Assembly: GCA_013397935.1 (NCBI GenBank) | Contig: VZRN01011464.1 | Coordinates: 4,692,336-4,756,335 of the forward strand | DNA length: 64,000 nucleotides | Reading direction: 5' to 3' | Origin: Dasyornis broadbenti | Taxonomy: Eukaryota > Chordata > Aves > Passeriformes > Dasyornithidae | Part shown: in pieces, positions 50,901 to 62,034 of the stretch | Numbering within the stretch: position 1 is the stretch's first letter | Layout: each line of letters begins with the position of its first letter | The notes under the pieces: generated by a model | The model's input: only the letters and a program-made list of their open reading frames with translations | Database searches by the model: none | What the model was told of the DNA's origin: nothing | Made by a program: the position numbers and the translations under genes

Positions 50901-53900
50901 TCCATATCTTGACTCTGTTTAGAAGTTTCTTTCCATGTATCCAGTGGACTGTGTGGCTCAGCAAGGAAGTAAAGTACAAAGCAGGAACCCTAGTACAATG
51001 ATCAGATAAATGCCTTCTCTCTCAAGAGCTATTACAAACAACCCAAACAATTAGTTCAATTATCCCAACTCTATTCATTTTTAAAGACAGAAAAATAATA
51101 GTTTTGTCTACATGTGCTGTAAATGGATTCTGAAGGTAAATGGAGAAAGAAATAGAGAATGAAGAAACTGATTTAAAACAGAATTTAAAACCTCATTGTA
51201 AGACCAATCTGTTCTGGAGTGCTCACCAGTGATTCTTAGGGAAATTTAACTCTGAAAATAAATGACGTGTTCTAACATAGTCGCTTACATCCTTGATGGC
51301 AAATACAAATTCATACTCCCGTGGTTTCCACGCTGAAAGACTTGCAAAGGTATAAAGAAAAACTTTCAACTCTTTAAGTGTTTAAAATGCCTTTTTGAGT
51401 TCTGATGAGTGACTAACTCTCATGACTTACTCTCAGGCATGGTTCTCTCTCCCAGGAGCATCAATACCCTGATAAGTTTGTAACGTGAGGTGCTTGCACA
51501 GAGAAGCAAAGAACTTTGCTTACTTGGGGACCTCCCACCATCAGACATTACCCTGCCTTTTCTCAGGCTCCACCAGTCCCAACTAACAAAACAGTTAGAG
51601 TTCACAAACTGTGAAAAGTATTTTTTAAAAATGATATTTAAAAATAAATCCACAGTACTTTTGCTTGCCTTTTAGACTTTGAAATTTAAAAACCTTCATT
51701 TTAGTTACATGAGGAGACTTAAAAATCTTTCCTCATAATCGAAAATTATGAATAGGACAAAGTCACATTTCCCTAAATCACAGGACCTGAGATTCTGGGG
51801 AAAATAAGTGTTATTTAGCATATTCTTTGAATTTAAAATTAAAGGAAATATATATTTGACCATGTGTTTAGTCTGGAAAAAGTAATGTGAAATAACAGAC
51901 TAAAATTCGTTATTCAATGCAATTCATTAAATTAATGCTGCAGCATTTTTAGATTACTTGTATAGATTAGTGTTTTTAGAAATTTGTATAGATTAGTGGT
52001 TTTGTCTAGTCCATACTTTCAGAAAAACTAGACTCTATATTGCTTTTAACTAGTTGCTGCTGATTATATACCATTCCCCTTTCTGAAATTAGTCTTTTCT
52101 GTTTAGAACCTGAAACAGGATTCAAAATCACTTGTGGCTTAACAGAAGAGTCCAGCATGTGAAATTTGAAAATGGATAAAATGTTATTACTACTTGATGT
52201 TCCTTCCATTTTTACTGGATAACCACTTTTTGCCCAAATAAAGTTAGGATAATCTTCTAACCCCCATAACCAGAAGAATACCAACTTCAGAGGGCAGCTA
52301 GAATAGAAACATTGCTTCAGGAGTTGCTATGCAGGCACAGGCCAGATTTCAAATTAATATTCTCTGGTGTAAATTTCAAATAGCCCCATTGACTTAGAAC
52401 TCCACTGGAGTTTCCTGCTGGAGTGAAACCAGGGTGAGGTCAGAATCTGGCAGTTCTTTATTGAATGCAGTCAATGTCACATGCTGACTGCTTTCTAAAA
52501 GTAATCCTACTGTATTATGGTCAGCTGTGTCTAGTACAAAATACACACTGTCAGTCTACTCTAGGCTTTGTGATGAAATTGATTTGTAACTTCATACTTA
52601 AAATTTAAAGTGAGGCTTAAAGGTGCTTTTGAACATTTGCCACCCAGAATAATAATCCCAAATATGCATTGCAATTGTCATTATGCTCTTCAGTCCCAAA
52701 ACAATTAAGTAATATGCTGCCAAACCTTTTTATGTGGTCTCACTACTTTTTTATTGTGAAGCAGCTCCTCACCTCCACCTGCCTATCACTAGAACAAGAT
52801 CAGATTACAGCAACAGGTCAGGCTGGTTCCAAAACATCTATTTGCTACCATGATTTACAAACTGACTGAAAACCAAACTGACCTAGGTGTAAAGCAATGT
52901 GTCTAAGGAATGACTTAAGATCAATTAATGCGAATGCACTACAAGGATTGTTCTCTGCTGTTTAGGGTTTACCAGCTGCTCTATTTTGCCTTGTGCCAAA
53001 CCCCCACAGGAGTCTTCTTTAAAACTGGTAACTGATGGAAAGAAGCAGAGAAAGGGAAGAAGTATAAAAAGATTCACACCTGATATGTCTATGCTATATC
53101 ATATCTTCTCTTTTTGCTGCAAAAGTGCTCTTGAGGGTGATCTCCAGGCCAGGACTAGCCAGTTCATCTCGGAAACCAACTCAGAGCAAGTGTTACCATA
53201 CGGCAAGAACTTGGGCCATTGTTAAATGCTCCATTTTTCAGTCATACTAGTAACTGAAATGAGTGCTAAATACTTTCTCTGCACTGTTAGAAGTCAATAA
53301 CCTTTTATTGAAAAAATACCCAATATAAACAATGTCTGCTTTCCCCCTGGAACTCTCCACAGAATGATACCCCACACAACACTCAGTGAGTGAACAACAA
53401 TTCATAGTGTTTGTTTCCCATTTCATCTGATTCACTGCTGTTAAGAGTGGAGTTGCACATACCCTTTTATTGATTCTTGTGATACAAAGGGTTAAAGTCG
53501 AGCAAACACCTGCTTGTGCCTTATTCTTACATATTGTCTATATATGATAGAAACTTACTCAGAGAAAATATTTCCTACACAGGCATCCTAATCCACTTAT
53601 TCCATTCTCCAGTATGTTTTATCAGCCTTCACTGTTTCTACTCCAAGCATGTTTTCCACAGAAAAGACAAAGAAAACCCCACCAAGCCAGAATGGACTGC
53701 TGGAGAGGGACTGTGAACAGGGCTGTAGGACACAAGACTGAAATTTGACACAAAGACACTACCAGCCTTTCGGGAGAGATACACAGGACTTCTTCCAGCA
53801 CTGAAACATTCTGATAGTCATCCTAAAATACTAATTAAGCAAGATCTATGATAGTCATAAAGGGATGTTCAAAGTAGCCAGTTTTTTCAGTACTGCAATA

Positions 53901-55879
53901 TTATTTGCATAAGAAGAACAGATGGATTTCTAAAACCAGTATGATGGATCTTTCTGCATTTCACTGCCCAGATTCCAGCCAGATCATATCCTTTTGGCAT
54001 GGCTCCTACTACCAAAGCTTGACAGTGAACAGACAAAGGGAGAAAAATGGACACTGGCTAAACAACAAATCTCTGACTGATCTGTAATTATCCATAAATT
54101 CTTTAATGTTCTATAGATGAACTGTTCAGTAAATATACTTTCATATGCATATACATAAATAGGTATAAAGCCTCTGAGAAGCTGCAGACATGTTAAATGT
54201 GAAATTTTGACTCTACACTTCAGACAAAGTTTGACATTTTCCACTGAATCTTTGCATGAAAGGTAACATTTCCATACATATTCATTAATTTGGAAGCATT
54301 CGAAGTATATCTATTTAGAAATTGTGATTTCAATACAAATACTTTAACAGATTGTATTTTATGTATATATCTTTTTATGACATAAGGAACTACATTCAAA
54401 TGTGGAAAAACTCTGCTATGGGTAATTTGCATCCTTATGTCCCATTATAGATTTTCCTATTTGAAGTTCCATCTGGTCTTCAATATCCTTCTGAGTTTAT
54501 TACTTTAATGAGATCATCTTGGGTTTACATACCTATAATTTTATTACTATTTGGAATTAGCACTGCCTGCTTACCTACCCATAGACTCTTTAGTCTTGCC
54601 TTCGAAGCATAACAATGAGCAATGCTTGGGTAATGCTGATACAGAATGAATAAAAAGGACTATAAGTGAAATAATCTTATTTTGAAGAACCCCTAATTCG
54701 GAAAACAGAGTTCATGCCTACCTTTTTCTTAACCATTCATACCCTCTTCTACACTGTACTTAAGGGTTTACAACTAAAAATTACCATTTCTGTCTAATGG
54801 ATCTCCAATTTGATCTTTGCCACTGGCTTGTAGTATAACCTTGCGCAAGCTAATGTGTTTGGGAAACTGTCAGAATGTCAGGCATCTCAACAGAATTCTT
54901 TGAAAACTTCAGCATTATATAGCTACTATGCATAAATAATTTTAGGAATTAATTAGTGCTTCTGCTTTGTCAAGTTCATACCAATTTGGGATAAAAACAC
55001 TGGCAATCAAGACAGACAATATCTATCTGTATTTATGGTTGCATATGTAAAACAAGAGAAACTACTGAAAAAGTTACCAAATCCAGACCACTCTTCCTGG
55101 AAGACAGGTCCTATTTTCACTTTCATAATTCTACCAGCTTCATTTCAAACAGATTTTACCATGACACCTCCCTTAGAAAAACTGGTCTAGCACCTTTGAG
55201 TAATAAGGAACAACTTCCAATTTTCAGCCAACATCTGTTCATGGCCAATTTATTCCCATTTACCTTGTGCCAAGATTACACTTTCAGTAAAGTACCTTTT
55301 ACCACCTTTGTGTTTGCACCTTGGAACAAAGCGATCATTTATCAGCACACATTTTTTTCTTTGTATCAAGCTCTTTCTTTTTCCTGTCATGAAACGGCCT
55401 CTCAGTACGAGTGGTAGAAAAATATCCTTTTCTGTTCCTACCACAATTTCAATTTGTCTTCTCAAATATTCATTGTCACAACTATGCATAAAATTCCAGA
55501 CATGGTCACATCAGTTTAATTAGTCTGTGCTGTTTAATCCGTGCTGTTTTATCTTCATCAATATTTCATGTTGATGAGCTTCCAAATTATAGCAGAACTA
55601 TTTAGTGCAAAGCCATGCCATTTTTTAATCAAATATTCTTAGATTTCATCTTACTTGTACTGTTCTACGATATTCCATTCATCCTTTGTACTGAAAATTC
55701 ATCTATATTCTGTATTTTACACAAACACCACTGAAGAAATCATTACATACAATTTGTTCTAATAATGATTCTTGTTAGTTCTATTTATAAAATCCCTTTC
55801 AGACCAATAGTTGCCCTTTCAGCAAAGCCTGCTATTGTTAGCTAGATTCCTTTATGGTCCACTACCCCACAATTCTTTT
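47964..55879. other. AT-rich intron, small hairpin and tandem duplication only
   Basis: About 7.9 kb without a named repeat or exon. It contains the hairpin at 50051-50092 and a 26-bp-period duplication of TTGTATAGATTAGTG at 51958-51972 and 51984-51998. ORFs up to 92 codons (52006-52284) show no domain. The part after about 55100 may be a decayed extension of the LINE at 55880. Confidence 0.5.
50051..50092. repeat. Nested hairpin
   Basis: Outer arms CAACAGG (50051-50057) and CCTGTTG (50086-50092); inner arms AACATC (50067-50072) and GATGTT (50075-50080), extended by CTG/CAG across a two-base bulge. A further TTGC/GCAA pairing lies outside. The large bulge and 2-nt apical loop make it a weak precursor-like fold. 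Confidence 0.6.
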
Positions 55880-56200
55880 ATTAATCCTCATTTTCTAGGG
55901 TTTACCTAATAATTTCCTCTGTGACACCATATTAAATGCTTTTCTGAGATCCTGACAGATTAAATTTAACTTTGTTTGTAGTAAGTTATTTGCTTTTGTT
56001 TTTCAGAAATATCAGTTAGCTTAGAAAAAGACAACCTTAGCATGATCAACCTGAGTAAACCCATGATGCATTTCTCATTTAACCACTATATTCCTAATTA
56101 TTCTTTCTTTTCAAAATTTGTTCATAGTTTTTGCATGTACTCTAGGTCAGCCTCCTCTACATTCCAGGTCTTGCCTATATTAAAATTCTTAGCTCTTCAT
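55880..56200 (-). mobile_element. Ancient CR1/L3-type LINE remnant (RT region)
   Basis: Plus-strand text follows the complement of LINE ORF2 with the usual landmarks. CTGTGACACCATATTAAATGC then TTTTCTGAGATCCTGACAG matches family 'GGACCTTGTCAAAGGCTTTCTGGAAGTC'. Then AACCTGAGTAAACCCATGATG and later TTTGTTCATAGTTTTTGCATG match. It has many stops and strong AT drift, so it is old. It is sense with respect to MAGI2. Confidence 0.55.
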
Positions 56201-57460
56201 TCCAGTTGACTTCACTAATTAGTTTTTTTAATCTCTCAGTCTTCCCTTTTCAAAATTAGAATGTTTAACTACAGACCTATTTTGTTTATTCTTCCATTCA
56301 ATTTAAACTGAATAAAACTCGTGAACATTCAGTCTGTCTTCTACAGGAACTTCTGTAATATTTTGCTTAGAGTAAGTTCAAAGACAATCACTTCCTTTTG
56401 GGTCGTCAACTATTTGGCGACAAAAGGGGTACAACTGAAGCTTATTGCTGTTAGTAAGGACATGCTATAGTTGGACTTTTACAATATTCCACTGTGACCA
56501 AAATTGCTGCAGTTTTCACCCCCGCCCCACTGCATGGCAGAGCTTCTGCTCTGTGTCCCTGTCCCTATCTGACTGTGCTCATTTTGTTTCCTGAAAAAAA
56601 AGTAGGAATTTTCTCTCCAAATATATGTACATTTCGGAGCAACTGCCGTAAGTGTAATAATATTCTGATGTGTGTGGGCATCTCTAAACAATACTGATAT
56701 AGGAGGGAATAGGCAGCTCCTGAAATAGACATCTTTTTCAAAGAATGTTATAAAGAAATCAATATAAAATTAAAAGTACAGAGTGGCTACAAAGTATCAT
56801 GAGCTTCACATGAAACTAGAATTTTTTTCTTTTTTCTCAAAAAAAAAAAGATTTCTTATTAAACTCTTATTGAAGTCAGTGAAGGTTGCTGTTTTATAGG
56901 ATAATTTATCCTTGCTGGTAGCTTCATTTCAACTGAACAAGTAAGCATGTTACACTTGCACTTAGATTTTATTTTTACTGATAGTGTAGTGTCATTTCAC
57001 TATTCTTCTCACACAAAATACATTAAAATGTGGAGTCTTACAACTGGACATACTAAATTACTGTTTTGAATCATAGTCTCACTCAAATAATTTTGCTTTC
57101 AGGGAGCATATTTCTGAAAAAAAACAGATAGCAACTGCAAATAAGCTACTTTTGTTCTGCTCAGAATGCCTTAGCCCTAAATTGCCATCAATCATACTGC
57201 ATCCTACAGGACATCAGCCTGAAAGAGAACCATCTAGACAACATAACTCCGACACGTCCTTGTTTTCAATAAAAAGCTATTCTGAGTCTCTGCTGATGTT
57301 CTTCAAGGACACTTTAGAAGTTGTTTCTTAACAAAGAATGACTTTCCGGAATTGGATAGGACTTATTATAGAGTATAGTGAAAAACAAACATGAGATTTT
57401 GCCGCTGAACCTTACAATTAAACAGAATGTTAAACCTTTATGGAATCTTTGTCAGGTAAA
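56201..57460. other. AT-rich intron, nothing recognised
   Basis: Anonymous AT-rich DNA with facing T and A runs near 56822-56850. No repeat or coding signal. Confidence 0.5.
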
Positions 57461-57899
57461 TCAGCTGAGAAAGGAGTTTATGGAAGAGAGAAAGGTGCTT
57501 GTACCCCTTGTCCTTCCAGATGGGCTTCTCTGAGGTCCACCCTGGAAGAATTTAAGATTCAGGCTTTCTCCTGAGGCTATCTGAAGGGGCGTGTAATGCC
57601 CTCTGTGCTGAGACCCCCAAGGACCTGTCCTCCTGCCCACCACTCCAGAGCCAAAGAGAATACTCTCTTCCAAAACGCACTTGGAAATTCTATGGCTTTA
57701 CTGATCCAATATATTGGGAAATGAAGAAGGACCTGCAAGGAAGGGAAGGGTCCTGTAAAATAATGTGCCTGACAATGTTTACTCTATTGCTTACAAATTT
57801 TCTAGGAAGAAATGACACTCCCATGCCTTTCACTCCAGTCCTCAGCCCCTTACAAATACCATCAGAGAGAAAACTTGCTGTTCCCACTTTCCTTAGTTT

Positions 57900-57903
<4 letters not shown>
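57461..57903. other. GC-richer block preceding the long A-run
   Basis: About 440 bases of higher G+C than the flanks, ending in GTTTTATT directly before 38 A's. ORFs 57461-57673 (minus) and 57721-57945 (plus) have no recognised domain. A retroposed transcript with its poly(A) tail is one reading, but I find no parent gene, no upstream poly(A) signal at normal distance and no clear target duplication. Confidence 0.35.

Positions 57904-57941
<38 letters not shown>
57904..57941. repeat. (A)38 homopolymer
   Basis: 38 consecutive A's, the longest homopolymer in the window. It may be a retroposon tail or a slippage product. Its exact length is unreliable. Confidence 0.95.
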
Positions 57942-57943
<2 letters not shown>

Positions 57944-59794
57944 AGCCTTACAGGCTTCACCAGTACCTCTTACTGTATTTAGGATTTCTGCTTTTCCAAA
58001 GAAACTTCAGTTTCCCAGTTCATCATGCAGTGGTTTAATCATTAAATCTAAATAAGCTAAGTACAGAATCTAAATTTTCAGGATGATTAAAAAATGTGAG
58101 CAATGGCAGGTTTTCAGGAATATTTTTGAAGCAGCTAAGGTTTATTTTGGGGGACTGTCATACAGCAAATACATTCAGATTGTCTTCCATTGTTTCAGAC
58201 AGCACAAATGCAGGGGGATAAAAACGAATCTATGGGTTCACATCAGTCAGCTTTGCAATGTGAATTGCAAATAGTATATTATTTTTGGCAGGCACAGGAC
58301 CAATTAACTGTGTGAACCTGGCAAGGATCCAAGTTTCTAAAGTAGGTACAACACCTACTTTAAATAGATTTCAGAAATCCTTAGTGGATAATATGCAAAA
58401 GACAAACTCTAAAGTAGCTGAAATCTACTGCATTAGGATCACTGATTTGATTGTATTACAAAGTTGATAGGAAACCCTTAGCATTATCTATTACAATATC
58501 TTTGAAAACTATCTTGCTACTGTTAAAAACAAAAACATAGAATAAAAATGTAATATACATTACAAATAAGGAATAATTTAATTCTAGATAGACATATTGG
58601 CACCTGGTAGTGTCTGTATGTTTTTTTTTCAGAAGATGCCCTCTTCTGAATACAGCTTTGTCTTGGGGAAATTATTTGGAGTATTGATAAAAGCAAATCT
58701 TAGTAAAGAGCTGAATGCTAAAACAGGAGGAAAACCATTTGAAAAATAGCAACAAAATTAACAGAGTAGTGGATAGCAGAAGCAGTATCAAAGATGGTAT
58801 GGGTGAGATAAATTTTCATGTATCTATCATAATGCTGTATTTTATTTAAGATAATTAGATTACTGAAAGTGCAAATTTGTGTTGATAAAGTATCTAGACA
58901 CAGAACAAATACCTCACCAAAAATTCTGAGAATTTACTGAAAGCACGAAGCATCAAGGTCTGAGATACCACTTACACCAAGTGAAATATACAACTTGTAT
59001 TACTTGGCATATCATAATCTTCATACTAGTATTGAATGTTACTCATTTTTAGTGGACTCCTTTGCACTTTGCAAATGTCACCAAGGACATGAGATTATTC
59101 TCAAGAGGAAAGTCTGTACTGATAAGGGATTGTTTAGCAGTACGACAATTTCATAATCGCTAGGCCATTTATCTAGGCAATCAAAACAGATCAGCAAATA
59201 ACATCTCTCCCCAAACAGAGTTATTTTATTTTTCAATAAAAAAGTTTATACTCAATTATTACAGCAACTTTGGATAGTCTGTTTTTTGGTTGGTTTTGTG
59301 TTTGTTTCCACCCCCTTGCAAAATTAAGGATAATAAATGATGATTTGAAAACAACTTATGAACACTTATTTAGGTAAATTTTTAAAAATCTTCTTTTTAG
59401 TGACTCACATTTCTCAATAGAAGAAAAATAGGTCAGGAACTGAAACCTGTTGCTAAGATTATTTTTTTAATAATAGGAAAAGAAATATTTGCTATAAAGA
59501 AACCTCAGAAATGTGCTCTAGGTACATTATTGCTATATTTCATTTTAAATAATAACCTCTTCTACATTTCTCTCCCCACCCCATGCCCTCACCAAAGCAC
59601 AATCAAAAAAAATTCAGTATTTTTGCTAAGAACACATCATTCCCTGCAAGACAACTATGCAAGAGTAAGAGCCTCAGGGCAGATTTTGATCTTACTAACA
59701 CCCGTATAAATGAAGTGTCACTTTCTTAACTTCAGCAGATTTACAGTTAGCTGTGATCAGAATACTACCTAAAAAATTCTGGTTTGGAATGTGT
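57942..59794. other. AT-rich intron, nothing recognised
   Basis: Unique-looking AT-rich DNA. ORFs at 58083-58274 and 58285-58467 have no domain. Confidence 0.5.
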
Positions 59795-59988
59795 TGACCA
59801 GCCGCTGTAGTTCTCCCTGCAGACAATGTTTGAGCACTGTCACAGGTGGCTCCGTGAGGCTGTGGAGTCCCTGGAGAAAGTCAAAGAAATCTGGACATGG
59901 TCATCGACAACGTGGCTGGCCCTGCTTGAGCAGGGAGGTTGCATCACATGACTTCCAGAGGTCTCTTCCAAACTCTGATTCTGTAAAG
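59795..59988 (+). mobile_element. CR1 3' tail fragment
   Basis: CTGTGGAGTCCCTGGAGAAAG, CTGGACATGGTCATCGACAAC, GTGGCTGGCCCTGCTTGAGC, AGGGAGGTTGCATCACATGAC, TTCCAGAGGTCTCTTCCAAAC and a TCTGATTCTGTAAA tail follow the CR1 terminal region in order. The 84-codon ORF at 59791-60045 is repeat shadow. It is antisense to MAGI2. Confidence 0.88.
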
Positions 59989-62015
59989 GCTCCTCATGAG
60001 TTTTCTGCTCAGTCAGTGCTATCCTGTGATTACAGACAGATCTAACGTGATTTCACATCTTGGCCCAAATGGAAATGCTACAAAGGGAGCGCCTCATGTT
60101 GATTTCCTATCACCAGGACAGGAAAGATTATACTGGGAATCACACTGGGGTGTGATACCCAATCCAGAGGGTTGGAAGAACTAATGGTATCGAAAGAGGG
60201 AATGTGGACTGAGGGAGACAGGGGTGTCTACCTCTGGGGTAGACAGAGTGGGAATGCAGGATAAACATCCAGATCAAATAAGATTTTTATACTCAGTCTC
60301 TCAATTGAACAACTTGTTTATTTCTTTTCTCCCAGGTGGCATGGATATGTACTGATCCATGCTAATTCCCAATAAAGAGCTAATATTTCCTGAAGGTTGC
60401 ACCTTGAAATGAAGAACAGCTCTTAAAGACAATCTCTGTTAGCCAATACTGCAGTATAGACTGCTCTATTGAACCAACTGAAGTAAAGGGAAGGCTTTAG
60501 AGCTCAGTCATTTCCTTAAGGCTTGCCCTTGCTTATATCCCGACATTTAGCAGTCCTCCCCTCCGAATGAGCAACTCAAATGTGTCCTTGGTCACTATTG
60601 TCCTTTGTTAGCGTGGGGATGAAATGTCCAGCTGATCTGGGAAGAGAATGGCAACATCAAGGGATCTAAATCACAGGATTTTAGGTGGTTATGGTCTTTT
60701 CATATGTGGGTAAAGCAAGATAATGCTGATAAATGTCAATCTAAATCCCAGAGAAAAATACACATGCCGGAAAAGGGTTTTTAAAATGCTGTCTCCCATA
60801 CTGAAAGTATGGAAAATGAGCAACATGTAAACTTTGAAGCTCCCAAGACATATCTCACCCTGCCCCAGCTCCCCTTCCCTTGGTCCAATTCAAATAGCTG
60901 TGTAGAGGGAAAAGGGAAAACAGAAAAGAAAGAATTAATCAAAGAAACTCAGAAAAGTGAGGACATTCCCATCAGCTTCTGCTTTTATCCCTGGAGACAC
61001 CTTCTCAACCATTCACCCATCCAAGTGTTAAAAGAATTTTCTTTAATGCTTTGCTATTAGAATCAGCTTTTCTATCATAATTTGGGTTTTTCACTTGTTT
61101 GTTTTCTCAGCACGAAGCCACAGCAAGGTTTATGCTTAGTTTACAATTGACCTAGCCTCTTTGAACATGCCCAGACAACAGGAAACTGGTTTCTTTGGAA
61201 ACAGGAGCTACATGAAATCCTTCAGTACTTGTATTCATTTCAAGCTGTTCACACATATGTAACAAAAAGGCACCAGACCTTCAGCACGTGATTCAACTGC
61301 TCCAGGCAAGGTAATTAAGGGGAACACCACCAGTGACACCCCAGGCTGGTAAAACAAGTCGGTGCAATTTGAACAGGAACAAAAGAAAGATCCCATCACC
61401 TAAACTACTTTTTCTATGTATAAAAGTTCTTAGTGGTCATAACAATACAGAAAGCAGCAGAAACAATCTTGGTGACATTTGTATCGTGCGATGTGGAGAT
61501 GTTACATCATCTTTCTGATGATATGGAGGCTACATATACTGAAAGATGATTTATGGACAACAACACATTAGTCACTCATGGGACTAATAAAACTAGTTTA
61601 AAAATATTCAAGCAAACTGAAGACTTCCTAATTTTCCATTAATTCTGTTTCTGACTTTTAAAGACTGCAGCTGGACAATGACTGTCTATCTCGGGTACAG
61701 CTGAGACAGGGGAAGGTGATACCAGTACTTTAAGCCCACTTTGTGCTCTGAAAGCAATTAGTAGTCCCAAAATAGTCATGTCAGAAGAAACACAATTTCC
61801 CAGGCACTGCCATTCACAGGGTGGTATTAACATAAATCTCAGCTTAAGGTGCTTTAGGACAAAGTGTAGGACTGTGAATAGCAGCAACTGAGGAATCAGC
61901 ACAAGAATATTGCTCCTGCTTCGATTACTGCTGGAACTATAACCTTTAACAAAGTTGTGGGCAGAAAGCAGAGACAGAAAAATCTTAAGTCTGCTATATT
62001 TAAACCTGCCCCCCC
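59989..62015. other. Intron, nothing recognised
   Basis: AT-rich to balanced DNA without a named element. It ends in a C-run directly before the second gap. The minus ORF 61639-62133 runs through the N run and is not credible. Confidence 0.5.
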
Positions 62016-62034
62016 NNNNNNNNNNNNNNNNNNN
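62016..62034. other. Assembly gap, 19 N, after a C-run
   Basis: N run directly after about eight C's, a common place for sequencing to fail. True size unknown. Confidence 0.99.
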
